Positions 22,826-31,474 of a DNA stretch of 32,638 nt are shown piece after piece. Position numbers and translations under genes: made by a program. The stretch spans positions 1 through 32,638 of the forward strand of contig NZ_BMTL01000040.1 of the NCBI RefSeq assembly GCF_014649655.1. Direction: 5' to 3'. The notes below the pieces were generated by a model. It was not told the origin of the DNA and made no database searches. It saw only the letters and a program-made list of their open reading frames with translations. Source of the DNA: Streptomyces humidus. GTDB taxonomy: Bacteria; Actinomycetota; Actinomycetes; Streptomycetales; Streptomycetaceae. The first letter of the stretch is position 1, and every line of letters starts with the position of its first letter.

Positions 22826-23427
22826 TGGAACTCCAGGAAGACCGTCTCGCCTTCGCCCTGAAGGCGGATGTCGAAACGGTAGGTCCCCGACCGGTCGCGC
22901 GTCGCGATCAGCGTGTCGCGTCGTGCCGGGTCCACCCGCCGCAGCAACGGGTCGGCGGCGAGCGCCGCGTCGTCGCCGGGCAGGTAGATCCGGGTGAACA
23001 GGTGCACCAGCAGTCCGCGCGCGAAGACGCAGACGCTCAGATACGGGGCGCTCGCGCCGCGCGCGCCGGGCCGCAGGGTCCGCGCGGACCAGTGCCCGTC
23101 GGCGTCGGTCTGGACGCGGCCCCAGCCGGTGAACTCCACGCCGTTGCGGCCCAGGAACCCGCCCGACGCCGGGTCGCGCCGCATCGAGCCGTCGGTCGTC
23201 GGCAGCTCTCCGTCGGGATCCGCGCCCCACAGCTCCAGGAACGCGTCCGGCAGCGGGGCGCCCTCGCCGTCGTACACGCGTCCCTGGAGGGCGATGGCGT
23301 CCGGGTGGCCGAGCGGGGCGATGTCGCCGCCGCCGGGGAACGGCAGGGCGTGGCCGTAGAAGGGGCCGACGGTGTGCGACGGAGTGGGGAGCACGGTCTG
23401 CGGACGGCTCGGGTCGATCTTCGTCAT
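22822..23427 (-). CDS. pcaG: Protocatechuate 3,4-dioxygenase alpha subunit
   Basis: This 201-residue alpha subunit has the N-terminal TPSHTVGPFYGHALPF motif and an intradiol dioxygenase beta-sandwich (LQGRVYDGEGAPLPDAFLEL). It lacks the Tyr/Tyr/His/His iron ligands, which belong to the beta subunit, as normal for PcaG. With PcaH it opens the protocatechuate ring with O2. ATG 23427 lies 6 bp after the pcaH stop. Confidence 0.95.
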   Translation of the reverse strand: MTKIDPSRPQTVLPTPSHTVGPFYGHALPFPGGGDIAPLGHPDAIALQGRVYDGEGAPLPDAFLELWGADPDGELPTTDGSMRRDPASGGFLGRNGVEFTGWGRVQTDADGHWSARTLRPGARGASAPYLSVCVFARGLLVHLFTRIYLPGDDAALAADPLLRRVDPARRDTLIATRDRSGTYRFDIRLQGEGETVFLEFQ

Positions 23428-23433
23428 GGCGGC

Positions 23434-24207
23434 TCAGCGTCCTTCTTCGATCCAGGTGGCCCGCGGCCCGTCGAGCACGATGTCCCAGTGGTAGCCCATC
23501 GAGAACTCGGGCACGGACAGACTGTGGTCGTAGGTGGCGACCAGCCGCTGCCGGGCCGTGTCGTCCGTCACCGACTGGATGATCGGGTCGTAGGGGAAGA
23601 GCGGGTCGCTCGGGAAGTACATCTGGGTCACGAGCCGTTGGGTGAAGGCCGTGCCGAACAGCGAGAAGTGGATGTGTGCCGGCCGCCAGGCGTTGAGGTG
23701 CTGACGCCACGGGTAGGGGCCCGGCTGGACGGTGGTGAAGTGGTAGAAGCCGCTGTCGTCCGTCAGGGTGCGGCCGACCCCCGTGAAGTTCGGGTCCAGC
23801 GGCGCGTCGTGCTGCTCGCGCTGGTGGGCGTAACGGCCGGCCGCGTTGGCCTGCCAGATCTCGACCAGCTGACCGCGGACCGGACGCCCGTCGCGGTCCA
23901 GCAGCCGGCCGGAGACGGTGATCCGTTCCCCGATCGGCTCGCCGTGGTGCTGCCGGGTGAGGTCGTTGTCGGTCTCGGTGACGTCCCGCTCGCCGAAGGC
24001 GGGCGAGGCCAGCTCCACCAGCTCCGGATCCTTGCTGACGTCGATGGCGACCAGAGGCTGCTTCGGATGCCGCAGGACGGACGAGCGGTACGGCGCGTAG
24101 TCGCGGCGCGGCTGGTGCTCGACGGGGCCGCCGTCGGCGAGCCGCTTCTCGTAGGCGGCGTGTTCGGCCGCGATCTCCCGGTCGATGTCGGCTTGCGTGA
24201 GAGTCAT
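23434..24207 (-). CDS. pcaH: Protocatechuate 3,4-dioxygenase beta subunit
   Basis: This 257-residue catalytic subunit binds non-heme Fe(III). The four ligands can be assigned to Y126 (GRYAHQ), Y165 (PGPYPW), H178 and H180 (RPAHIHFS), the standard intradiol pattern. An N-terminal extension of about 90 residues is typical of PcaH. With PcaG it converts protocatechuate to 3-carboxy-cis,cis-muconate. The start at ATG 24207 is 17 bp after the pcaF TAG; the ribosome site (GGGA) is modest, so coupling is likely. Confidence 0.95.
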   Translation of the reverse strand: MTLTQADIDREIAAEHAAYEKRLADGGPVEHQPRRDYAPYRSSVLRHPKQPLVAIDVSKDPELVELASPAFGERDVTETDNDLTRQHHGEPIGERITVSGRLLDRDGRPVRGQLVEIWQANAAGRYAHQREQHDAPLDPNFTGVGRTLTDDSGFYHFTTVQPGPYPWRQHLNAWRPAHIHFSLFGTAFTQRLVTQMYFPSDPLFPYDPIIQSVTDDTARQRLVATYDHSLSVPEFSMGYHWDIVLDGPRATWIEEGR

Positions 24208-24224
24208 GGGAGTTCCCGGGGTTC

Positions 24225-25429
24225 CTATCGTTCGAGGACGAGGGCGAGACCCTGGCCGACGCCGATGCACAGGGTGGCGACGCCGACGCCCGAACCCTTG
24301 GCGGCGAGCTGGTGGGCGACGGTGCCGGCGAGGCGGGCGCCGGAGGCGCCGAGGGGGTGGCCGAGGGCGATCGCGCCGCCCTGCGGGTTGAGGACGGCCG
24401 GGTCGAACTCGGGCCATTCGGCGAGGCAGCCCAGCACCTGTGCGGCGAACGCCTCGTTGAGTTCGAGCACCGACAGGTCGTCGAAGCCGCGTCCGGCCTT
24501 GGCGAGTGCGCGGTTGACGGCCTCGACGGGGGCGAGCCCGAAGTACTGCGGGTCGATGGCCGACACGCCGGTCGCGGACACCCGGGCGAGCGGCTCGCGG
24601 CCGGTCGCGCGCAGTCCCTCCTCGTCCACCAGCAGCAGGGCCGCGGCCCCGTCGTTCAGCGGGGAGGCGTTGCCCGCCGTCACCGTGCCGTCCTGGGTGC
24701 GGAAGGACGGCTTCAGTCTGCCCATCGCCTCCAGGGAGGCGTCCGGGCGGACGCATTCGTCGGCGTCGAACAGGACCGGGTCGCCCTTGCGGCGCGGGAC
24801 CGGCACGGGCGCGAGCTCGGCGTCGAAGAGGCCCGCCCGCTGCGCGGCGGCCGCCTTGCGGTGGCTTTCCAGGGCGAACTCGTCCTGCTGCGCCCGGCTG
24901 ATCCGGTGCTTGTCGGCGATGAGCTCGGCCGATTCGCCCAGGGGGATCGTCCATTGCGGGTCCATCCGCGGGTTGACCATCCGCCAGCCCAGCGTCGTCG
25001 AGTACAGCTCGGCGTGCCCGGCGGGGAAGGCCCGGTCCGACTTCGGCAGCACGTAGGGCGCGCGGGTCATCGACTCCACCCCGCCCGCGACGACGACGGA
25101 GGCGTCGCCCACCGCGATCGCGCGGGCCGCCTGGATCACGGCCTCCAGGCCGGACGCGCACAGCCGGTTGACGGTGACACCCGGCACCGAGGTGGGCAGG
25201 CCGGCGAGCAGTGCGCCCATGCGGGCCACGTTGCGGTTCTCCTCGCCGGCGCCGTTGGCGTTGCCGAAGTACACGTCCTCGACGCGCCCGGCGTCCAACG
25301 CGGGAGTGCGGGCGAGAAGCTCGCGGACGGCGTGGGCGGCGAGGTCGTCCGGGCGCACCGAGGCCAGGGCGCCGCCGTAACGGCCGACCGGGGTGCGTAC
25401 GGCGTCGACGACGTAGACGTCCTTGAGGG

Positions 25430-25433
<4 letters not shown>
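24225..25433 (-). CDS. pcaF: Beta-ketoadipyl-CoA thiolase
   Basis: This 402-residue thiolase cleaves beta-ketoadipyl-CoA to succinyl-CoA and acetyl-CoA. The active-site cysteine is C92 (NRLCASGLEAV), the histidine H359 (ALGHPLGASGAR) and the second cysteine C389 (CIGVGQG). Its ATG at 25433 overlaps the pcaJ stop (ATGA). Placement between the CoA-transferase genes and the dioxygenase genes matches Streptomyces pca clusters and separates it from generic acetyl-CoA acetyltransferases. Confidence 0.94.
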
Positions 25434-26076
<643 letters not shown>

Positions 26077-26077
<1 letters not shown>

Positions 26078-26832
26078 CAGCTGCTCACCGTCCGCTGCTC
26101 GATCTTCTTGTCGCGGGCCTGCTCCGGGGTCAGCGCGACCACGCGCCGCACGAAGACGCCCGGCAGGTGCACCGCGTCCGGGTCGATCTCGCCGGGCTCC
26201 ACGAGCTCCTCGACCTCCGCGATCGTGACGCGTCCGGCCATCGCGGCGAGCGGGTTGAAGTTGCGGGCGGACTTGTTGAAGACCAGGTTGCCGTGCCGAT
26301 CGCCCTTCGCCGCCCGCACCAGGGCGAAGTCGGTGCGGATGCCGTGCTCCAGCACGTACTCCACCCCGTCGAACTCCCGGACCTCCTTCGGCGGCGAGGC
26401 CAGCGCCACGCCGCCCGAGCCGTCGTAACGCCACGGCAGCCCGCCCTCGGCGACCTGCGTGCCCACGCCCGCCGGGGTGTAGAAGGCGGGGATGCCGGCG
26501 CCGCCGGCCCGCAGCCGCTCGGCCAGCGTGCCCTGCGGGATCAGCTCCACCTCCAGCTCCCCGGCCAGGTACTGGCGGGCGAACTCCTTGTTCGCGCCGA
26601 TGTAGGAACCGGTCACCCGGGCGATCCGCCCGGCGGCCAGCAGGACCGCGAGGCCCGACTCCATCGCCCCGCAGTTGTTGGAGACGACCGACAGCCCGGT
26701 GACCCCCCGCTCGTACAGGGCGCCGATGAGGACGCCGGGCACGCCGCTCAGGCCGAAACCGCCCACTGCCAGCGACGCGCCCTCCGGCACGTCGGCCACC
26801 GCCTCCAGGGCCGTGGCGACCACCTTGTCCAT
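26077..26832 (-). CDS. pcaI: 3-oxoadipate CoA-transferase subunit A
   Basis: This 251-residue alpha subunit has the CoA-binding glycine motif AVGGFGLSGVP and GSYIGANKEFARQYLAGELE, typical of SCOT-type alpha subunits. It is the first gene of the leftward pca operon. The ATG at 26832 has only a weak ribosome site (ATGGGG). Upstream it diverges from pcaV, and candidate PcaV boxes begin about 40-55 bp before the start. Confidence 0.95.
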
Positions 26833-26868
26833 CCGTGAAGCCCCATCTCTTGTGTGCGCCCCTGGCCC

Positions 26869-26922
26869 ATCGTTCGGGACACTGATGATCAGAACCCAGA
26901 TAATCAGGACACTGAGCATCTC
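26869..26922. promoter_or_regulatory. Candidate PcaV operator: three 15-bp-phased dyads upstream of pcaI
   Basis: CTGATGATCAG (26882-26892, near-perfect dyad), CAGATAATCAG (26897-26907) and CTGAGCATCTC (26912-26922) are spaced exactly 15 bp apart in an AT-rich island. A GGACACTGA repeat flanks them (26877-26885, 26907-26915). GATAAT (26899-26904) could be a -10 for rightward transcription. This is where a divergent MarR repressor would be expected to act; the site is inferred, not known. Confidence 0.5.
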
Positions 26923-27022
26923 TCCGGGATCTCCCACACGCTGCCACCGGAGGTCATGCCAGTCAAGACCCCAGGCAGGAGTCCTGGAGCGCATCGCCGG
27001 GAGGTGAGACGCTCTCGCCTTC

Positions 27023-27046
27023 GAACGGTATCGTTCAGTGCACCGA
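27023..27046. promoter_or_regulatory. Dyad and probable promoter close to pcaV
   Basis: GAACG-GTAT-CGTTC (27023-27036) is a perfect 5+4+5 dyad containing TATCGT (27029-27034), a possible -10. The sequence ATCGTTCAGTGCACCGA (27030-27046) resembles ATCGTTCGGGACACTGA at 26869-26885 beside the pcaI operator (13 of 17 identical), so both may be bound by the same protein. Confidence 0.45.
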
Positions 27047-27069
27047 CGAATTCCAGCAGAGGAGCGCAT

Positions 27070-27534
27070 ATGGCCGCGGTGGACCTCACCAGCCACCCGG
27101 GGCACCTGGCCCGGCGGCTGCAGCAGGCGCACTACCTGCTGTGGAACACGATGGTCTCCGAGGAGATCACCTCGCCGCAGTTCGCGGTCCTCAACGCGCT
27201 CGTCGCCGAGCCGGGCCTCGACCAGCGCACGGTGGGCGAGCGGGTCGGCCTCGACCGTTCGACCATCGCCGAGGTGATCAGCCGGCTCACCCGCCGGGCC
27301 CTCCTCGACAAGGTCCGAGACCCGCAGGACGGGCGCCGGTTCCTGCTGGCGCTCACCGAGGACGGCCTGCGCACCCACCGCAAGCTGACCGTGCGCACGG
27401 CCCGGATGAACCAGGTCTTCCTCTCCCCGCTGTCGGCCGAGGAGCAGACCCTGTTCCTCGAACTGATCCAGCGCGTCTCGGACGCGGCCGAGGGGCTGCG
27501 CAACCCGGCCGAACCCCTCGTCGACCAGGGCTGA
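27070..27534 (+). CDS. pcaV: MarR-family repressor of the pca operon
   Basis: This 154-residue MarR winged-helix protein (SPQFAVLNALVAEPGLDQRT, GLDRSTIAEVISRLTRRALL, DPQDGRRFLLALTEDG) diverges from pcaI. In S. coelicolor the divergent MarR protein PcaV represses this operon and is released by protocatechuate; its key ligand-contacting residue is recalled as Arg15, and R15 is present here (HLARRLQQ). ATG 27070 has GAGGAG 6 bases upstream. The protein should respond to the pathway substrate itself, giving simple feed-in induction. Confidence 0.92.
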   Translation: MAAVDLTSHPGHLARRLQQAHYLLWNTMVSEEITSPQFAVLNALVAEPGLDQRTVGERVGLDRSTIAEVISRLTRRALLDKVRDPQDGRRFLLALTEDGLRTHRKLTVRTARMNQVFLSPLSAEEQTLFLELIQRVSDAAEGLRNPAEPLVDQG

Positions 27535-27653
27535 ACCCGGCCCCGGCCGGAGTCGATCGCCCACCTCACCCGGGCCGACCTCGGACCTGGCCGAGGCCGA
27601 CGGCCAGGCCGGGCCCGACGCCCCTCCGGCCGGTGCCGGCCGTTCCGGCGTGG

Positions 27654-27710
27654 GGCTGTCCGCGCGTGGACGTTTCCGGTGATGCGGCTGTTCGCGCGTG
27701 GCCGTCCCGG
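27654..27710. repeat. Imperfect 32-bp direct repeat between pcaV and the DUF3048 gene
   Basis: GGCTGTCCGCGCGTGGACGT (from 27654) recurs with few changes from 27686, a 32-bp period. It lies in the convergent gap 27535-27721, which holds no gene. A CGGCCGG-TG-CCGGCCG hairpin just before it (about 27628-27643) may be the terminator. Confidence 0.55.
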
Positions 27711-27721
27711 CAGGGGACCGC

Positions 27722-28750
27722 TCAGGGCGCCTTCGCGAACACCACCCACACCTGCCCCTCGGCGAACGCGACGGGCTTGCCGTCGGCCGCGGTGAACTCC
27801 GTGCCGTTCTCGGCCTTCGGCCGCTTCCAGCTCACGTCGTAGGCCCGCCCGTCGCGCAGCACCTCCGCCTTCCCCGAGCCCACCGTCTCGGTGTACGGCG
27901 TGTTGTTGCCGAGGAAGTCGTGGAACCCCGAGGTCCGCACCCGCACGTACTGCACGACCACCGTGGCCGGCGCCGACTGCTGTCCGTCGGTCGCCACGGT
28001 GGGCCTGCCGTCCGTCGAGACCAGCCAGCGGGCCCGGCTCGCGGACCACGTGAACGTGAAGCCGGCCGCCGGGTAGCGCACGGTCCTCGAGGTCTCCGCC
28101 CTGCCCCCGGCAGGCGCGGGGCCGAAGCGGAAGCCCGTGGTCAGCGCGTCCCTTCCCGGCGCGGCGGGCAGCAGGACGCCCGGGCGCACGTACAGATTGT
28201 GCGGCGCGGGGCGCGGCCCGCCCCGGAAGTAGGCGTCGGGCTTCTTCCCGGGCGTCACGGCGTCCAAGGGCGCCCGGTCGATCAGCGGCAGCAGCTTGCC
28301 CTGTGCGCCGGAGAACGCGAGCACCGGCCGCTGGAACTGCCGCAGCAGCTCCAGGTCGGACTCCCGGGCGCTGCGCACCGGTCCCACGGCTTTCGGCAGC
28401 CTGCTCGCGTAGACCGCCATCAGACGGCTCAGCCCGCCCTCGACCTGCTCGGCGTACACGATGTCCGCCGAGTCGAGGCCCGTCTGCGGTCGGGCGTCCG
28501 GCGCGTTGTCGATCTTCACGGCGAGCACCGGGCCGACGGCGGCACCCGTACCGGTGCCGGTCGGGCTCGGGCTCTGCGACGCGCTGCGGCCGTCGTCGGG
28601 CGGGGAGGACCCGCCGGACGAGGTGCAGCCCGCGGCGGAGAGCGAGACCGCCAGGGCGGCGGCCACCGCCGCGACCGCCGTCGCCGCGGTGGACGGACGG
28701 CGCGCGCGCCCCGTGCGTATCCCGCATCTCGAACGACTCGTGTCCGTCAT
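27722..28750 (-). CDS. DUF3048 (YerB-like) lipoprotein
   Basis: This 342-residue secreted protein has an N-terminal signal with a hydrophobic run (about 21-40) and a lipobox-like LSAAGC, so C42 is probably lipidated. After a Ser/Pro/Thr-rich linker the DUF3048 domain begins (AVKIDNAPDARPQTGLDSAD, then YAEQVEGGLSRLMAVYAS and VGPVRSARESDLELLRQF). The C-terminal half carries the usual second domain (FHDFLGNNTPYTETVGSGKA). The family (YerB in Bacillus) is exported and of unclear function. Start is ATG 28750. It converges with pcaV and diverges from the dehydrogenase gene. Confidence 0.88.
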   Translation of the reverse strand: MTDTSRSRCGIRTGRARRPSTAATAVAAVAAALAVSLSAAGCTSSGGSSPPDDGRSASQSPSPTGTGTGAAVGPVLAVKIDNAPDARPQTGLDSADIVYAEQVEGGLSRLMAVYASRLPKAVGPVRSARESDLELLRQFQRPVLAFSGAQGKLLPLIDRAPLDAVTPGKKPDAYFRGGPRPAPHNLYVRPGVLLPAAPGRDALTTGFRFGPAPAGGRAETSRTVRYPAAGFTFTWSASRARWLVSTDGRPTVATDGQQSAPATVVVQYVRVRTSGFHDFLGNNTPYTETVGSGKAEVLRDGRAYDVSWKRPKAENGTEFTAADGKPVAFAEGQVWVVFAKAP

Positions 28751-28800
28751 GGGCGCCCCCGTTCCGTGTCTCGATTGTGCGCTCGTCCGTTCGAGACCGG

Positions 28801-28869
28801 CCATCCGTGGCCGTACGCGGCTCTCCGTCATGGCCGTCCGGGGCCCTCCGGCGTGGCCGTCAGTGGTCA
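28801..28869. repeat. Three imperfect 23-bp tandem repeats
   Basis: Units start at 28801, 28824 and 28847, each carrying TGGCCGT at the same place and preceded by CCGT/CCGG. A shortened fourth copy follows at 28870. They sit in the 278-bp divergent region between the DUF3048 and dehydrogenase genes, where no other gene or clear promoter is seen. Confidence 0.6.
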
Positions 28870-29028
28870 TCCGAGGCCGTTCCCGGCCGTCGGCGACCCC
28901 GCCGGGCGGCCCGCGGGGCGGCCCCGGCGGTTCGGGGCGGGACGCTCGGGTACCCGGGGCGCAGCCATGATCCGGACACCCCCGGGACCTGCCGGGGACC
29001 GACCGGACGGCGGAAGGAGCGCGGCACG

Positions 29029-30219
29029 ATGAAGGCAGTGACCTGGCAGGGCAAGCGCGATGTGCGGGTGGACACCGTGCCCGATCCGGAGATCCAGGAA
29101 CCGACGGACGCCGTCATCCGCGTCACGTCCAGCGGACTGTGCGGCTCGGACCTGCACCTCTACGAGGTCCTCACCCCGTTCATGACCCCCGGCGACATCC
29201 TCGGGCACGAGCCGATGGGCATCGTCGAGGAGGTCGGCGCCGGGGTGCCCGACCTCCGGGCCGGCGACCGGGTGGTGGTGCCCTTCCAGATCGCCTGCGG
29301 CAACTGCTGGATGTGCCTGAACAGCCTGCCCACCCAGTGCGAGACCACCCAGGTCACCGGCGAGGGCATGGGCGCCGCCCTGTTCGGCTACACCCGCCTG
29401 TACGGTGCGGTGCCCGGAGCGCAGGCCGAGTATCTGCGGGTGCCACAGGCCCAGTTCGGCCCCATCAAGGTGCCCGAGGGCCCGCCCGACGACCGGTTCG
29501 TCTACCTCTCCGACGTCCTGCCCACCGCCTGGCAGGCGGTCGCCTACGCGGACATCCCCGAAGGCGGCAGCGTCGCCGTGCTCGGCCTCGGCCCCATCGG
29601 CGACATGGCCTGCCGGGTCGCCCAGGTGCGCGGGGCGGGCCGGGTCTTCGGCGTCGACCTCGTGGGCGACCGGCTGCGCCGGGCCCGCGCGCGTGGGGTC
29701 GAGGCCTTCGACCTGCGGACCTTCGACAGCGAGAAGGAGCTCGTCGCCGCGATCCGGGACGAGACCGACGGCCGCGGACCCGACGCCGTGATCGACGCGG
29801 TCGGCACCGAGGCGCACGGCAGCGCGGCCGCCCGCATGATCCAGAACGCCTCCGCCCTGCTGCCGCGGAAGATCAGCGGCCCGCTCGCGGAACGCTTCAG
29901 CGTCGACCGTCTCGCCGCCCTGCACACCGCCATCGAGCTGGTGCGCCGCGGCGGCACCCTCTCGCTGGTCGGCGTCTACGGCGGTATGGCCGATCCGCTG
30001 CCGATGCTCACGATGTTCGACAAGCAGATCCAGATCCGGATGGGCCAGGCCAACGTGCGCCGCTGGAGCGACGAGATCCTGCCGTACCTCACAGACGAGG
30101 ACCCCCTCGGCGTCGACGATTTCGCCACCCACCGCGTGCCGCTCACGGACGCCCCGCACGCGTACGAGATGTTCCAGCGCAAGCAGGACGGCGCGGTCAA
30201 GGTCCTGATGAGGCCCTGA
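29029..30219 (+). CDS. Zinc-dependent alcohol dehydrogenase (formaldehyde-dehydrogenase-like)
   Basis: This 396-residue medium-chain dehydrogenase has catalytic zinc ligands C38 with H60-E61 (GHEPMG). The four structural-zinc cysteines are C90, C93, C96 and C104 in the lobe. An NAD-binding fold has GLGPIG and an acidic residue at the end of its second strand (GVDLVGDRL), favouring NAD over NADP. The length and the extended C-terminal insert resemble glutathione-independent formaldehyde dehydrogenases and related actinobacterial oxidoreductases. The exact substrate is not determinable. ATG 29029 has AAGGAG 9 bases upstream. It stands alone; no partner is evident. Confidence 0.9.
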   Translation: MKAVTWQGKRDVRVDTVPDPEIQEPTDAVIRVTSSGLCGSDLHLYEVLTPFMTPGDILGHEPMGIVEEVGAGVPDLRAGDRVVVPFQIACGNCWMCLNSLPTQCETTQVTGEGMGAALFGYTRLYGAVPGAQAEYLRVPQAQFGPIKVPEGPPDDRFVYLSDVLPTAWQAVAYADIPEGGSVAVLGLGPIGDMACRVAQVRGAGRVFGVDLVGDRLRRARARGVEAFDLRTFDSEKELVAAIRDETDGRGPDAVIDAVGTEAHGSAAARMIQNASALLPRKISGPLAERFSVDRLAALHTAIELVRRGGTLSLVGVYGGMADPLPMLTMFDKQIQIRMGQANVRRWSDEILPYLTDEDPLGVDDFATHRVPLTDAPHAYEMFQRKQDGAVKVLMRP

Positions 30220-30285
30220 GCCGGACCGCCCCACCGCCCCCCCTGCCGTCGGCGGCCCATCGCACCGGCCGTCGGCGGAGGGGAG

Positions 30286-30318
30286 TTCAGCCCGCGGGCC
30301 GGTTCAGCCCGCGGCCGG
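30286..30318. repeat. Short direct repeat spanning the ligase stop codon
   Basis: TTCAGCCCGCGGGCCGG (30286-30302) is followed by TTCAGCCCGCGGCCGG (30303-30318), identical except for one base deleted. The second copy includes the TGA of the leftward ligase gene, so the 3' end of that gene has been locally duplicated. The gap 30220-30303 to the converging dehydrogenase gene otherwise holds no gene. Confidence 0.8.
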
Positions 30319-31380
30319 TCCGCCCAGGATCTCCGCCAGGTCGTAGCGGACCGGCTCCTCCAGCTGTTCGTACGTGCAGCTGAGGGGGGTGCGGTCCGGG
30401 CGCCAGCGACGGAAGCGGGCCGTGTGCCGAAACCGCGCCCCGTTCTCCATGTGGTCGTAGGCCACCTCGGCGACCCGGTCGGGCCGCAGCGGCACCCAGG
30501 ACAGGTCCTTCTTGCCCGACCAGCGGCTCGGCGCGCCCGGCAGCCGCGCCGTCTCGTGGGCGGCCTCCTCCGACCAGGCCGCCCAGGGGTGTTCGGCCGC
30601 GTCCGCCAGGCGCAGCGGCTCCAGTTCCTCGACCAGCTCGGCCCGCCGCTTCATGGTGAACGCGGCGGACACGCCGACATGCTGCAGCACGCCCCGGTCG
30701 TCGTACAGGCCCAGCAGCAGTGAGCCCACCACCGGCCCGCTCTTGTGGAAGCGGTACCCGGCGACGACGACGTCGGCGGTGCGTTCGTGTTTCACCTTGA
30801 ACATGGCGCGCTCGTCCTGGAGGTAGCGCAGGGTGAGCGGTTTGGCGATCACACCGTCGAGGCCCGCGCCCTCGTACTCCTCGAACCACTGCCGGGCCAC
30901 CTCGACGTCGGTCGTCGCCGGCGCCAGGTGCACGGGCGCCGTCACCCCGGCCAGGGCCCGGGTCAGCAGCTCGCGCCGGTCGGTCAGCGGGACGTCCAGC
31001 AGCGAGGCGTCGGTCAGCGCCAAGAGGTCGAAGGCCACGAAGGAGGCTGGGGTCCGCTCGGCGAGCGTGCGCACCCGGGAGGCCGCCGGATGGATGCGCT
31101 CCGTGAGTGCGTCGAAGTCGAGCCTCCCGTCGCGGGCGATCACGATCTCCCCGTCCAGCACGCACCGCGTCGGCACCCGCTCCCGCAGCGCCTCCACCAG
31201 CTCGGGAAAATACCTGGTCAGCGGTTTTCCGGTGCGGCTGCCGAGCTCGACCTCGTCCCCGTCACGGAACACGATCGCCCGGAAGCCGTCCCACTTCGCC
31301 TCGTACTGCATGCCCGGCGGGATGGCCGCCACCGACTTGGCGAGCATCGGTTTCACGGGCGGCATCACCGGCAGATCCAT
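30304..31380 (-). CDS. ligC: ATP-dependent DNA ligase, LigC type
   Basis: This 358-residue ligase has motif I EAKWDGFR, giving K29 as the AMP-accepting lysine, then RTGKPLTRYFPEL, a DGEIVI motif, AGLDGVIAKP and FKVKHERTADVVVAGYR (motif V region). The C-terminal OB-fold ends the protein. The length equals that of mycobacterial LigC, shorter than multidomain LigD. In mycobacteria LigC seals nicks in excision repair or backup end joining, often with a stand-alone LigD-type polymerase, which is exactly what the divergent neighbour encodes. ATG 31380 is 94 bp from the neighbour start. Confidence 0.92.
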   Translation of the reverse strand: MDLPVMPPVKPMLAKSVAAIPPGMQYEAKWDGFRAIVFRDGDEVELGSRTGKPLTRYFPELVEALRERVPTRCVLDGEIVIARDGRLDFDALTERIHPAASRVRTLAERTPASFVAFDLLALTDASLLDVPLTDRRELLTRALAGVTAPVHLAPATTDVEVARQWFEEYEGAGLDGVIAKPLTLRYLQDERAMFKVKHERTADVVVAGYRFHKSGPVVGSLLLGLYDDRGVLQHVGVSAAFTMKRRAELVEELEPLRLADAAEHPWAAWSEEAAHETARLPGAPSRWSGKKDLSWVPLRPDRVAEVAYDHMENGARFRHTARFRRWRPDRTPLSCTYEQLEEPVRYDLAEILGGPAAG

Positions 31381-31474
31381 GCTCTGATTCTGCGCGAGAT
31401 GCGCATCGATCGCCCGGTATGTACGGAGATGCGTGCTGATGCGAGGTGTCGGCGGTATGTCTACGGTGGCTCGC
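31381..31474. promoter_or_regulatory. Divergent promoter region of ligase and polymerase genes
   Basis: This is a compact 94-bp region. TACGGT (31462-31467) ends seven bases before ATG 31475, suggesting a leaderless rightward transcript. GAGATGCG occurs twice (31396-31403, 31426-31433) and GGTATGT twice (31416-31422, 31454-31460). Shared control of the two repair genes is plausible. Confidence 0.35.

Noticed and set aside
26854..27069. Longer N-terminal extension of the MarR gene (72 more codons)
   Set aside because: The extension has no MarR similarity and covers the operator region. ATG 27070 has an ideal ribosome site and places R15 where PcaV has its ligand-binding arginine.
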